Origin: Kaiparowitsia implicata GSE-PSE-MK54-09C
GTDB taxonomy: Bacteria; Cyanobacteriota; Cyanobacteriia; Elainellales; Elainellaceae
DNA: 64,000 nt
Direction of reading: 5' to 3'
NCBI GenBank assembly: GCA_019359435.1
Contig: JAHHHI010000080.1
Coordinates: 1-64,000, forward strand
A program made the position numbers and the translations under genes. The notes under the pieces were generated by a model. That model searched no databases, was not told the origin of the DNA, and saw only the letters and a program-made list of their open reading frames with translations. Positions 1 to 8,954 of this stretch are shown here, one piece after another (position 1 is the first letter of the stretch; every line of letters starts with the position of its first letter).

Positions 1-165
1 AAACGGCTGCTTGGTCATGCGATGTCAACAATGCCCAGCGCGGGGTTGACTGGCAGATGAAGGTAGACGACGCACGCTGTAAGCTCGCGTCTGTCTACCC
101 TAAAATTAAGTCTTGACGCTGCACTAGAGCAATGTTAGAAAATACAACCTTTTCTGAAAATCCTC
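1..165. other. Window edge, no gene supported
   Basis: No reading frame with a believable start or family resemblance is seen here. A minus-strand ATG at 16-18 (MTKQPF) could open a gene leaving the window, but only six codons are visible. The stretch AAATTAAGTCT near 104 recurs near 1677, in both cases next to ACTAG, so a small decayed repeat may be present. Confidence 0.4.
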
Positions 166-936
166 TTACTTCACTAGGCCAAAGGGGTCGGGCGCCGCGT
201 GGCCATTGGCGTTATTCCAGAAATTTTGCAGCACAAAGCCATACTCCGACAGGTTTTGCGTAAACGGCGTCAGCATGGCGTTGGCGGTGGGGCGCTTCCA
301 GTCGGCCTGGAGTTCGCAGGCCAGGGCAAAGGTGGTCACCAGCTCAGCCCCCGCATGGGCCATTCGCAGCATGGCGGCTTCCGCCTCGTAGTGGCTCCAC
401 GCGCCGCAGGCATCCACCACCGGAAACACCCGGTAGCCATCGTGGAGCATCGACAGCGTGGGGAAGGCGCAGCAGGTGCCAATGGTGACGGCGGCAATGA
501 TCAGGTGGCGTCGCCCCGTGGTCGCAACTAAATCCTCCAGCGCTCTGCGAAAGCTGGGGTCTTCGTAGGCGTTGATAATGCCGGTGCGGCGGTAGATTGG
601 CTGGTCGGCGAAGAGGTCTTTGATCTCGGGTAGGGTGTCGCCGTTTTGCCACTGGGCATTGGACGAAGTGATCAGGGTAGGAATATTCAGAGCCTTTGCC
701 ACCTGGGCCAGGCCCACTACATTGCTCTTGTACTCCGCCAAAGCGCTGAAGTCGCGCACCCCGGCCATCAGGCCAATCTAGTGATCGATCAGCAGCACAA
801 TGCTGTTGTCGGGGGTGGGCTTGGTGTAGCCAAAGTTGCCCGCCATGCGAGCCTGTTCTGGGGAGAGTTTGAGGGACAGCACGCCGTCAGCGATGGGGCT
901 GACGATATCGGCGGGCCGTTGGAATGAGTCGGTCAT
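166..936 (-). pseudogene. Isochorismatase-like cysteine hydrolase broken by an in-frame TAG
   Basis: Two minus-strand reading frames lie in the same frame and are separated only by a TAG at 778-780. Read through it, they form one hydrolase of about 256 residues of the isochorismatase/YcaC-like family. The first part, starting with MTDSFQRP at 936, ends in LLIDH; the second resumes IGLMAGVRDFS and carries the likely nucleophile Cys in TIGTCCAFP. In this family the motif is normally DHQ, so the TAG most simply reflects CAG to TAG at a Gln codon. The downstream part has a Met (MAGVRDFS, 768) but would lack the catalytic Asp of LLIDH. It is the last gene of a minus-strand redox cluster. A sequencing error or suppression cannot be excluded. 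Confidence 0.75.
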
Positions 937-1060
937 GGGAAAAACGGGTTGGGTGGGGGACGAAAGAGAGCACTGATCTGTATTTTGGGATTGGCAATAA
1001 AAGTCCCTCGGAAAACGAGGGACAGTTGTGCGAAGGAAACGTGGGAAAATCTGCGGTGCC

Positions 1061-1537
1061 CTACCGGGTGGGGCGCAGCCGCTGGGTGAGGCCAAAGGCT
1101 CCATCGCCCAGCAAAAACTGCACAATGGTGGCTACGGTAAAGAAGGCCGGAAATTCCCAGCCGCCGCCCTCGTTGGTGAACAGCCAGCCGCTGGAGAGGT
1201 GGGTAAAGGTGGCCACCAGCATCACTGGGAACAGGGCCAGGGCCACCCAGCGGCTAAACAGCCCGGCGATCAGCATGACCCCGCCGATGATCTGCATGGG
1301 GGCCACGATATAGGCCATAAAGCCCGGCAGGCCAATGCTGGCGAAGAACTGGGCCGTGCCCGGCAGGGTAAAGGTAAACACTTTGAGCAGACCGTGGGCC
1401 AAAAACAGCAGCCCCAGGCTAACCCGCAACAGCGTGATGGCGTAGGGGGCGGTGTCGAGGTCGATGACAGGTTTGGCCAGGCGTGGGTTGCGGGGGGCCG
1501 CAGCGGCGGTGTCGATGTCGCGGATGGTGAGTTTCAT
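1061..1537 (-). CDS. DoxX family membrane protein
   Basis: A 158-residue integral membrane protein of the DoxX family. Four hydrophobic segments follow a hydrophilic N-terminus; the first is LLRVSLGLLFLAHGLLKV, the usual DoxX start, and the glycine-rich second is PMQIIGGVMLIAGLF. The start is taken at MKLTIRDID because AAGAGGA lies 7-8 bases upstream; the frame is open further upstream but without a ribosome site. DoxX proteins in Bacillus and Staphylococcus sit in MarR- or DUF24-controlled quinone/thiol-stress operons. Here the gene lies between a type II NADH dehydrogenase and a broken hydrolase, downstream of a MarR gene, which suggests a similar role. The substrate is unknown. Confidence 0.85.
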   Translation of the reverse strand: MKLTIRDIDTAAAAPRNPRLAKPVIDLDTAPYAITLLRVSLGLLFLAHGLLKVFTFTLPGTAQFFASIGLPGFMAYIVAPMQIIGGVMLIAGLFSRWVALALFPVMLVATFTHLSSGWLFTNEGGGWEFPAFFTVATIVQFLLGDGAFGLTQRLRPTR

Positions 1538-1634
1538 GGGAAAAGTCCTCTTGTTGGGGGAAAACCTGAAAAACGAAGATCGAAAATCGAAAGCGAAAAT
1601 TGTCGGGCTGTGCTTGTGAGAAGCGTGGTTCTTG

Positions 1635-1665
1635 AGCGGTGCATTGCTGCGCCAATGCACCCTGC
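1635..1665. repeat. Short palindromic repeat in the DoxX leader
   Basis: GGTGCATTG and CAATGCACC face each other over a CTGCGC loop, in the 160-bp gap between the NADH dehydrogenase and DoxX. A related, perfect version lies at 8503-8534. Such hairpins are common intergenic repeats in cyanobacteria; no terminator T-tract follows. Confidence 0.55.
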
Positions 1666-1696
1666 GCGGACCCTCAAAATTAAGTCTGATAAAACA

Positions 1697-3019
1697 CTAG
1701 CGACCTTGTTTAATTAGAGACACGGGCTTTTCTACCGGGGCGGGCTGCCACAGCACCTGGGAGACCCGCTCGCGGAAGCAGTAGCTCAGGCCCCAGTGCA
1801 GCAGGGTGAGAAAGCGGTGGCGCAGGCCGCGCAGCAGCACTACATGCACCCCCAGCCAAAGCACCCAGGCGACGAAGCCGGTGGCGCTAAAGCAGCCTAT
1901 CTGTACCACGGCGGCGTGGCGACTGAGAATGGCCATTGCCCCTATGGACTGATGCTTGAAGGGTAGTAGTGGCTGCCCCCTCACCTGACGCTGAATGTTG
2001 CGGGCGACGGTGCGCCCCTGCTGCGCCGCGACGGACGCCAGCATGGGTAGCGGAGACTGGCGATCGCCCGCCACATCTCCTAGGGCATAGACTTGAGGGT
2101 CAGACTCTAGCTGTAGGGTAGGCAGCACCGGGAGTCGTGGGCCTGTGTCCCTAGAGGGCAGATTAGCTTCTACCCCCGCCGTCCAGATCACAGTTTGGGT
2201 AAAAATGTCGGTGCCGTCGGTGAGATGCACGGCCGTGGGGCTCACCTCGCGCACTCGGGTTTCTAGATACACGTCAACCCCGAGCTTTTGCAAATGCCGC
2301 AGGGCATAGCGCTGGAGGTGGGGCTTAAAACCAGGCAGCAGCGCGGGGCCAGAGTGCAGCAGCACCAGCCGAATCTGCTGACAGTTGAGCTGACTGTAGT
2401 CCTTAACCAACGAGTGCTGAATCCATTCAGCCATGGCTCCGGCTAGTTCTACGCCCGTAGTGCCGCCACCGGCGATCGCCACCGTCAGGCATCCCTGGCG
2501 CTGATCAGGGTCAGCAGTTTGCAGCGCCCGCTCAAAGCAGCGCAACACCTGATGGTGAATCGCTACCGCATCGCTGACGGTTTTGAGGGCAAAGGCGTAG
2601 TGTTCGGCACCGGGCACCAGAGACAGCCGGGGTTTGCTGCCCGTGGCCACCACCAAAATGTCGTACAAAAACCGACCGGCGGAGGTCTCAACCCAAGACT
2701 GCGTAGACTGGGTGTCGATAACGTCAGCCAGCACAAACTGCACATTGGGTGCCCGGCGCAAGGTCCAGCGAATGGGGTAGGCAATCTGGCTAGGTTCTAG
2801 CTCAGCGGTGGCTACCTGGTGCAGCATGGGCTGAAAAGTGTGATGATTTTGGCGGTCAATCAGCACCACATCTAAGGCGGTATTGGCCAGCCGCAGAGCC
2901 ACCTCTAGGCCCGCGAATCCGGCTCCTAAAATGACGATTCGCGGGGGCTTATGGAACTGGGCATGAGCTTGGGGCTTGACTTGCTGGGCAAGACGAATCC
3001 GGCGCCATCGTGTTTTCAT
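1697..3019 (-). CDS. Type II NADH dehydrogenase (NDH-2)
   Basis: A 440-residue FAD-dependent pyridine nucleotide oxidoreductase that oxidises NAD(P)H and reduces membrane quinone without proton pumping. The FAD fingerprint GAGFAGLEVALRL is at about residues 32-44, a second Rossmann motif IAGGGTTGVELAGAM at about 180, and the late FAD motif YALGDVA near 315. The C-terminal 100 residues contain hydrophobic stretches (FVAWVLWLGVHVVLL) and amphipathic sequence ending near RERVSQVLW, as expected for membrane anchoring. It starts 37 bp after the CDGSH gene, so the two are probably cotranscribed. Cyanobacterial NDH-2 proteins are thought to sense or adjust plastoquinone redox state; that role here is inference. 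Confidence 0.9.
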   Translation of the reverse strand: MKTRWRRIRLAQQVKPQAHAQFHKPPRIVILGAGFAGLEVALRLANTALDVVLIDRQNHHTFQPMLHQVATAELEPSQIAYPIRWTLRRAPNVQFVLADVIDTQSTQSWVETSAGRFLYDILVVATGSKPRLSLVPGAEHYAFALKTVSDAVAIHHQVLRCFERALQTADPDQRQGCLTVAIAGGGTTGVELAGAMAEWIQHSLVKDYSQLNCQQIRLVLLHSGPALLPGFKPHLQRYALRHLQKLGVDVYLETRVREVSPTAVHLTDGTDIFTQTVIWTAGVEANLPSRDTGPRLPVLPTLQLESDPQVYALGDVAGDRQSPLPMLASVAAQQGRTVARNIQRQVRGQPLLPFKHQSIGAMAILSRHAAVVQIGCFSATGFVAWVLWLGVHVVLLRGLRHRFLTLLHWGLSYCFRERVSQVLWQPAPVEKPVSLIKQGR

Positions 3020-3056
3020 TGGGCGTCCTAGGTGAGGGGCTAAATCAGGGACTGAC

Positions 3057-3230
3057 CTAGCGGGTAATTTCGACCTGTTTAGCGGTATCGAGTTCTAGGG
3101 CTAGGGGCGTAAACGGAGTGCCCTTGTGCCTGCCGTCGCAGTAGGGTTTATTTTTTGATTGGTCACAGGTGCAAAGCCAGTAGCTACCAGCTTGAAGGGT
3201 GACCACGTGGGGAGAGAGTTTTTGGTTCAC
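3057..3230 (-). CDS. CDGSH-type iron-sulfur protein, 57 residues
   Basis: A short gene with a GTG start. The translation contains WLCTCDQSKNKPYCDGRH, matching the CDGSH pattern (C-x-C, then six residues, P-x-C-D-G-x-H), which binds a redox-active, pH-labile 2Fe-2S cluster through three Cys and one His. AGGAG lies 8 bases before the GTG, and the stop is 37 bp before the NADH dehydrogenase start. Length and motif fit single-domain CDGSH proteins, which act as small electron or cluster carriers. Pairing with NDH-2 suggests a redox partner role, but nothing in the sequence proves it. Confidence 0.85.
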   Translation of the reverse strand: MNQKLSPHVVTLQAGSYWLCTCDQSKNKPYCDGRHKGTPFTPLALELDTAKQVEITR

Positions 3231-3436
3231 AAGAGTAACTCCTAGTTAGAATTGCAGCGGCAAGATCGTCTGCTGCAGGCTAACCACAGTGGGCTTACTG
3301 CAGCGGGTTGACTGCAGCGGGTTGACTGCGCCGGGAGAAAAACCGTTGAACAAAGAGTAGGAGGTTTCTGCGATCGCCGCCTTAACCGCGGTCAAGTTTG
3401 CAGAATTTGGCAAAATTTTCGAACACAGGGGTGAAG

Positions 3437-3462
3437 CAAAAAACAGGCCGGAACGCCGGCCT
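3437..3462 (-). terminator. Intrinsic terminator of the marR gene
   Basis: Read on the minus strand, AGGCCGG-CGTT-CCGGCCT forms a 7-bp GC stem with a 4-base loop, followed by G and six T. It lies 66 bp downstream of the marR stop and separates that gene from the CDGSH-NDH-2 unit. Confidence 0.8.
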
Positions 3463-3527
3463 AGCGGTTAGCCTAGCGTTCTGGACTGTCTTCATCATCT
3501 CGTCGATTGCAATAGCTGAAACCCTGG

Positions 3528-3977
3528 CTAAAACAGGGTCTGGAGGCGGTTAAGCAAGACGCGCAGCAATTCCATCTCTGAGGCATCTAACGGTTCTAAA
3601 CGCTGTTTAATATCGCCAATGTGGGCCGGAAACACCCGCTCAAACAGCGCCTGCCCCTCGGTCGTGAGCTGAACGATCACGCTGCGGCGATTTTCTGGCG
3701 GAGTCTCTCGAGTCACAAAACCTTTCCGCTCTAGGCGATCGACTACCCCGGTGAGAGTTCCTTTGGCGATCAGCGTTTTTTCGCCAATGTCGCCCATACT
3801 CAGCCCCTGGGTGTTGCCCAGGGTGGCAATGACATCAAACTGGGCTGGGGTCAGGTCGTACTGCCGCACAAAAGCTTCTGAATAGCTAGAAAATGCCTGA
3901 TAGGCTCTGACCACCGCCCTAACGGTAGCGAGGCTAGGCTCTTGGGCCGCTGTCTGAGGCAGATCGGGAATAGACAT
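3528..3977 (-). CDS. MarR family transcriptional regulator
   Basis: A 149-residue winged-helix repressor-type protein. Helices around residues 25-60 lead into the DNA-binding region: LTPAQFDVIATLGNTQGLSM, then IAKGTLTGVVDRLERKGFV (recognition helix), and the wing Arg/Asp-type motif PPENRRSVIVQLT. MarR proteins bind palindromes and release DNA on contact with phenolics, quinones or oxidants. The gene lies at the head of a minus-strand redox cluster (CDGSH, NDH-2, DoxX, isochorismatase-like) but has its own terminator. Its promoter region near 4000-4020 holds a loose inverted repeat (AGTACTATT...GACT) that could be an autoregulatory operator; this is weak. Confidence 0.9.
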   Translation of the reverse strand: MSIPDLPQTAAQEPSLATVRAVVRAYQAFSSYSEAFVRQYDLTPAQFDVIATLGNTQGLSMGDIGEKTLIAKGTLTGVVDRLERKGFVTRETPPENRRSVIVQLTTEGQALFERVFPAHIGDIKQRLEPLDASEMELLRVLLNRLQTLF

Positions 3978-4160
3978 GGCAAAGAAGAGCGCATAGACTG
4001 TTTGAACCAGTACTATTCTAATGGACTATGGCACCCATAGAAGACCGAGTTAACCAAGTTTAGGGTATCTGAACGAACCGATCCAGAATTGGGTGCTGGC
4101 TTAATGATCCTCTACAACCATTGACGCTGGGCTGCCTGTTTGCGAATAACGTCGGGATAG

Positions 4161-4360
4161 ATTAGCCCCGCGGAACCAGCCTTTGCGGAGGTGATTGAGC
4201 AATCTGCCCAGCGTTTGAATCTGGCCTTTCAGCAGGCTATCCAAGCCGGACAGGCTAAAGGCGAAATTTTGACTCACCAGGATGCAGCAGATTTGGCTAA
4301 ACATGCGATCGCCGTAGGAGACGGTGCCCTACTTCACAATCCAGCCAGCGGCGTCCAAGC
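4161..4360 (+). pseudogene. Remnant of a TetR-type regulator, C-terminal part
   Basis: The frame open from 4161 encodes FQQAIQAGQAKGEI followed by DAADLAKHAIAVGDGALL. This resembles the end of TetR/AcrR regulators, where an (A)Q-x-G-E-I/L segment precedes a D-x-x-x-L-A helix and a W/G-x-GAL motif. The DNA-binding half is absent, and after about 4340 the resemblance stops. It precedes a MITE and a hydrolase gene, so the hydrolase may once have had a linked regulator. Confidence 0.45.
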
Positions 4361-4592
4361 ATCAGGAGGCGGCTTTTCGGTTGTTTTCAAGCTCAATTGA
4401 GCAGTAGGTCCATCGGCTAAAGGAGTTGGGGAACAAAGCCTTTATTCTTCTACCCATTTTGCGAATTCTAATTCACTAATCTAATTCACTAATTAGTTTC
4501 GCGATTAGCTGTCTAAGCTTGGCTGGCTTTTCAAGTTTGGGTTGATGAGAGTGTCTAGCCTCGGCGTAAGGGAGCTTTTATGTTTTCGGTCT

Positions 4593-4723
4593 CTAGGGCG
4601 CGTCATCAATTACAACCAAAACCCTTGTGGGATAAGCCCTGTCGCGCCCGCCCCAAACAACAGGCTGGGGGCTGCAACCTTTGATTCTTGGACCATACGT
4701 GACTAATTGATGACAGCCCCTAG
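4593..4723. mobile_element. MITE family 1, copy a
   Basis: A 131-bp element bounded by CTAG on both sides. The left end is GGCGCGTCATCAATTA and the right end, read inward, is GGGCTGTCATCAATTAG, giving terminal inverted repeats of about 16 bp. Close relatives lie at 39654, 47215 and 60174; this copy is most similar to the one at 60174. It carries no coding capacity. The 4-bp YTAG duplication is typical of IS5-group transposases. It lies 42 bp upstream of the hydrolase gene. Confidence 0.85.
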
Positions 4724-4764
4724 TTAATTGCTCATTTATCACACTGAATCCATGGAGAACGGCA

Positions 4765-5640
4765 ATGCAACCAAATTGGACCAATTGGCAAGACTTTAAG
4801 GCCAACCAGCACGAATTGGTGTTGGCTGCGGGTACCGCTGCCCATATTCCGGTGACGATTCGCTACATCGACCGGGGTGAGGCCCGGCTTGGCACTGTGC
4901 TGCTCATGCACGGCATTCCCACCTGGGGCTATCTGTACCATGCGGTGATCCCCCCCCTGGTGGCGGCGGGCTATCGGGTGCTCGCCCCCGACTTTTTGGG
5001 CCATGGCTGGTCTGATCGGCGCGATCGCTTCGACCGCTCTTTCCAAGACCAGGCAAGGATGATTGTCGCTTTTCTGGCCGCCCTGGGGCTAGAGCAGGTG
5101 GATGTATTGGGTCACGATACCGGCGGCGCGGTGGCGCTGATCTTGGCTATCGAACACGCTGCGTTGGTGAACCGCCTAGTGATCACCAACTCGGTCTGCT
5201 ACGACCGCTTTGACGACGACATGCTCGACTTTGGCCATCCCCTGCGCTGGAAGCCCCGTCCCGTTACCGACTTAGTCGCCGCGTTAGAAGAAAGCCTGGC
5301 AGCGGGGCTGTCGAACCCCGACCACCTCACCCCCGAGTTTCGCGCGGGCATCATCGCCCCTTGGGCCAGCGAGGAGGGCAAGCTCAGCCTGCTGCGCAAT
5401 GCCTCGGCGCTGAACGCCAACCAGACCATGGCCCTGGTCGATCGCCATGGCACCATCACCGCCCCTACTCTGGTGCTCTGGGGCATGGATGATCCCTGGC
5501 AAAAGGCCGAGGACGGTCGGCAACTGGCCAGCGAAATTCCGGGGGCGCAGTTCTGGGCGCTCGAGGGGGCATCCCACTGGATTCAGCAGGATGCGCCGGA
5601 GCAATTTGCCGAGGCGGTGCTGACGTTCTTGGCGGGTTAG
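4765..5640 (+). CDS. Alpha/beta hydrolase of the haloalkane dehalogenase-like group
   Basis: A 291-residue alpha/beta-fold hydrolase. The oxyanion-hole motif HGIPTWGYLY is near residue 50. The nucleophile elbow is GHDTGG near residue 115, with Asp rather than Ser, as in haloalkane dehalogenases, fluoroacetate dehalogenases and epoxide hydrolases. A second acidic residue in WGMDDPW (near 240) and the catalytic His in GASHW (near 271) complete the triad. The cap region after residue 135 is shorter in aromatic residues than in proven dehalogenases, so the substrate cannot be named. GGAG lies 8 bases before the ATG. It stands alone, with a family 1 MITE just upstream and decayed genes downstream. 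Confidence 0.85.
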   Translation: MQPNWTNWQDFKANQHELVLAAGTAAHIPVTIRYIDRGEARLGTVLLMHGIPTWGYLYHAVIPPLVAAGYRVLAPDFLGHGWSDRRDRFDRSFQDQARMIVAFLAALGLEQVDVLGHDTGGAVALILAIEHAALVNRLVITNSVCYDRFDDDMLDFGHPLRWKPRPVTDLVAALEESLAAGLSNPDHLTPEFRAGIIAPWASEEGKLSLLRNASALNANQTMALVDRHGTITAPTLVLWGMDDPWQKAEDGRQLASEIPGAQFWALEGASHWIQQDAPEQFAEAVLTFLAG

Positions 5641-5821
5641 TGGCTTCTCATGGTCTTCTTAAGTTGACCTTACCAGAGCTTCAGGTGGGCCGAGTCTACT
5701 GGGTCCGGTGCTCTGCTACGGTGCGATCGCCCCACTGCCTCTGGTGCGGCCATCTCTCGTCCGCCAGCTGACACTTTCACCTCCTGATCAGGTGCTGTCG
5801 CTGTAGTTCTCCAAGGTTGTT

Positions 5822-6977
<1,156 letters not shown>

Positions 6978-7031
6978 GAGCTTTGGGGAAATCGCTCTTG
7001 TGTAGTTGAGAAGCCTATCAGCCCATGGGGT

Positions 7032-7077
7032 TAAAACCAAGCGTCGTGGCGCACCTTCAGGGTTTGCGCCACGACGC
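7032..7077 (-). terminator. Terminator of the TetR-SRPBCC-DUF2892 unit
   Basis: GCGTCGTGGCGCA and TGCGCCACGACGC form a perfect 13-bp stem with an 11-base loop. On the minus strand the stem is followed by TTGGTTTTAA. It starts 14 bp after the DUF2892 stop codon, so it should end that transcript. Confidence 0.75.
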
Positions 7078-7090
7078 GACTCAGGCTGAC

Positions 7091-7339
7091 TTAACGCCGG
7101 GGCGATTTTTGCTTGCCACTGATCGGACAGGTGGAGAAGCCGAGCATGTAGTAGATGCTGCAAGAGCCCAGTAGGCTGGTCACTAGCAGCATTCCAGCAC
7201 CGATCGCCAGGATGACCGCCAGCCCTCCGGCGATCCAACCGCTGTACCAGGCAATGCCCACGGCGATCGCAGGCAGTATGCGAACAATACGATCCACAGT
7301 GCCGACATTGCGGGTCGTCAACGCTTTGAGAATAGACAT
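7091..7339 (-). CDS. DUF2892 family membrane protein
   Basis: An 82-residue protein with a conserved N-terminus (NVGTVDRIVRILPAIAVGIAW), one long hydrophobic hairpin (AGGLAVILAIGAGMLLVTSLLG) and the family end CSIYYMLGFSTCP. DUF2892 proteins are small inner-membrane proteins, sometimes fused to rhodanese domains as in YgaP; their role is unclear. AAGGAAG precedes the ATG by 8 bases. The gene starts 13 bp after the SRPBCC stop, so both are in one operon. Confidence 0.85.
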   Translation of the reverse strand: MSILKALTTRNVGTVDRIVRILPAIAVGIAWYSGWIAGGLAVILAIGAGMLLVTSLLGSCSIYYMLGFSTCPISGKQKSPRR

Positions 7340-7352
7340 CTTGGGTACTTCC

Positions 7353-7784
7353 TTACGCTAATACGCGGCAGTGGTCTTCGAGGGCCTGAATGCCCTGGGC
7401 GTAGAGGCTACCCAGAGTTTGGTCAACAATGTCAAGGTAGGCCTCTTCGACGGTATAGTCAGCCCCCCAGCGAATTTCTGTCTTGTCATCTCCGAGATCC
7501 GCCACCTCAATGGTGGCTACTACATCTGTGGCGGGCAGTGGGTGCTGGTCGATCGCATAGCAGAACCGTCTGGCATCATGATCGGCCTCAATGATCCGCT
7601 CCCTCAGCTCAGCGCCATTGGCCATAGTGCAGAAGCGCTCGGCCCCGGCCCCGGCGCCCTTGAGTTCGCAGGCGGTGATCACGGTGCCAAACCACTGGTG
7701 GACGCCACCGCCTGCGGCGATCGTGGCCCAGATTTTGTCTGCGGGTGCGCTAGCGATCGCCACCACACTTGTTTGCTTTTTCAT
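7353..7784 (-). CDS. SRPBCC (START-like) domain protein
   Basis: A 143-residue protein of the polyketide cyclase/START-like fold (helix-grip hydrophobic pocket). It begins SVVAIASAPADKIWATIA, has VHQWFGTVITACEL near residue 33, and ends with a helix VDQTLGSLYAQGIQALEDHC, as usual for the family. The start is set at MKKQTSVV because AAGGAGA stands 8 bases upstream; the frame is open for 42 codons more but without such a site. It lies between a TetR gene and a DUF2892 gene on the same strand. The ligand is not predictable. Confidence 0.85.
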   Translation of the reverse strand: MKKQTSVVAIASAPADKIWATIAAGGGVHQWFGTVITACELKGAGAGAERFCTMANGAELRERIIEADHDARRFCYAIDQHPLPATDVVATIEVADLGDDKTEIRWGADYTVEEAYLDIVDQTLGSLYAQGIQALEDHCRVLA

Positions 7785-7833
7785 GGATAAGTCTCCTTTT
7801 TTACAATGATCGTTGTCATTTTGCCTAAAAAAA

Positions 7834-8418
7834 TCAGCTGAGGCGTTTAATCGCCCCGCTGACAACGTCTTCCAGGGTTTTTCTGGGATGGTTGGCACGA
7901 CCCAGCACACAGAGACTCTGGATCACGCCCAGAAAGAAATTGGCCTCCTGGGATATCTCTTCAGGGGTCAGCGCAATCTGCCCCTTCGATACTGCCCCTT
8001 GTAGGGCATTTAGCATCGCCGCCCGAATTTGGGCGAAGTAGGCGTCAACCTGCCGTGCCGCCGCGGGCATGTCTTGACCCAGCTCAACCGCCGTGTTGCA
8101 GATCAAGCAGCCCATGCCCCCCTCTGGCGTGCCCCCGAGGCTGGCCAGTTGGTGCAGCAGCGCCTCAATGTCGTCGAGATCGGCGTCTTCCTCCAGCAGA
8201 GGAGCGAGGTTCTCTGCTGCCATCAAGCGCCGGTAGTTGCCGAGCGCGGCAAGAAAGAGGTCTTCCTTGTCGCGAAAGGTGCGATAGAGGCTTTTGCGAC
8301 CGACACCGGTTCCAGCCTCTAGATCGGCCACAGATGTCCGCTCAAAGCCCTTCTGCCAGAAGACCATCATGGCCTTCTGCACAGCTTCGCTCGGCTCAAA
8401 CTCTAATCTGCGGCCCAC
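7834..8418 (-). CDS. TetR/AcrR family regulator
   Basis: A 194-residue regulator. The N-terminal helix-turn-helix is FWQKGFERTSVADLEAGTGVGRKSLYRTFRDKEDLF. The C-terminal half includes GMGCLICNTAVELG, a signature of one TetR subgroup with a conserved Cys in the ligand domain. The likely start is the GTG at 8416-8418 (MGRRLEFEPSEAV), preceded by AAGGGGG; the longer frame would add a 77-residue non-homologous tail. It is the first gene of a unit with SRPBCC and DUF2892 genes and probably controls that unit in response to a small hydrophobic or reactive ligand (inference). Confidence 0.85.
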   Translation of the reverse strand: MGRRLEFEPSEAVQKAMMVFWQKGFERTSVADLEAGTGVGRKSLYRTFRDKEDLFLAALGNYRRLMAAENLAPLLEEDADLDDIEALLHQLASLGGTPEGGMGCLICNTAVELGQDMPAAARQVDAYFAQIRAAMLNALQGAVSKGQIALTPEEISQEANFFLGVIQSLCVLGRANHPRKTLEDVVSGAIKRLS

Positions 8419-8443
8419 GGTGAACCCCCTTTTGACACCTACT

Positions 8444-8492
8444 GTTGTAGTATAGGCCAGCTTTTGGGATACGACAATAGGCGTTGTAGTAT
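8444..8492. promoter_or_regulatory. Paired direct repeat upstream of tetR, candidate operator
   Basis: GTTGTAGTAT occurs twice, at 8444-8453 and 8483-8492, 39 bp apart, in the promoter region of the tetR gene. Equal orientation and a spacing near four helical turns would suit cooperative binding by the regulator. No palindrome is obvious, so this is only a candidate. Confidence 0.35.
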
Positions 8493-8502
8493 TCTCAGCA
8501 CT

Positions 8503-8534
8503 GTAGGGCGCATTGCTGCAGCAATGCGCCCTAC
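8503..8534. repeat. Perfect 32-bp palindrome
   Basis: GTAGGGCGCATTGCTG is followed directly by its reverse complement. It is a perfect inverted repeat without a loop, of a kind often seen between cyanobacterial genes. No T-tract follows in either direction. Confidence 0.8.
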
Positions 8535-8778
8535 GCAGGCTATGCCAAGAAAAGCCCGTCACCTCCAGCCAAGTTGCCCTAAGGCGACAGGAACTATTGT
8601 CCCCTCTTTGGAGGGTGCCGGAGGGCGGGGTGGGTCTTTTCGCGCCCATGCTGGCCCACCCACGCCCCTAGCAAATTTCTAGCTGCTGGCAATTGTGATC
8701 GCACGATTCAGTTTTTCGGTGTCCCCAAGGACAAATTTATATAAACGTCTGCCGCAAGGTGCAGTCCGGAGAGCTTTG

Positions 8779-8813
8779 ATTCTAAATGGCTGGCAGTGCC
8801 AGCCATTTAGAAT
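8779..8813. repeat. 35-bp palindrome upstream of the ParA-glutaminase promoter
   Basis: ATTCTAAATGGCTGGCA and its exact complement are separated by a single G: 17-bp arms. It lies 46 bp upstream of the NtcA site. A cruciform, a dimeric-regulator site or an insulator are all possible; a T-tract is missing. Confidence 0.7.
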
Positions 8814-8859
8814 TTAGCTGCCGAGGTGCATGAGTGATTAGGTTAAGAATGCTTTTTGA

Positions 8860-8902
8860 GTATAGTCATATACAAAATACAAGAATTATCTATAGGTAGA
8901 TT
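8860..8902 (+). promoter_or_regulatory. NtcA-activated promoter of the ParA-glsA-PAS unit
   Basis: GTATAGTCATATAC at 8860-8873 is an exact GTA-N8-TAC NtcA site. After 23 bases comes TAGATT at 8897-8902, matching the TAN3T -10 element. NtcA-activated cyanobacterial promoters have precisely this arrangement, with 20-24 bases between the two elements. The inferred transcript would start near 8909, giving a leader of about 46 bases before the ATG at 8955. Control of a glutaminase operon by the nitrogen regulator is biologically coherent. Confidence 0.75.
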
Positions 8903-8954
8903 AGCAGCATCATCTTTGATAGATTTTCCAACCAAACCTAATGAATAATTAGCT

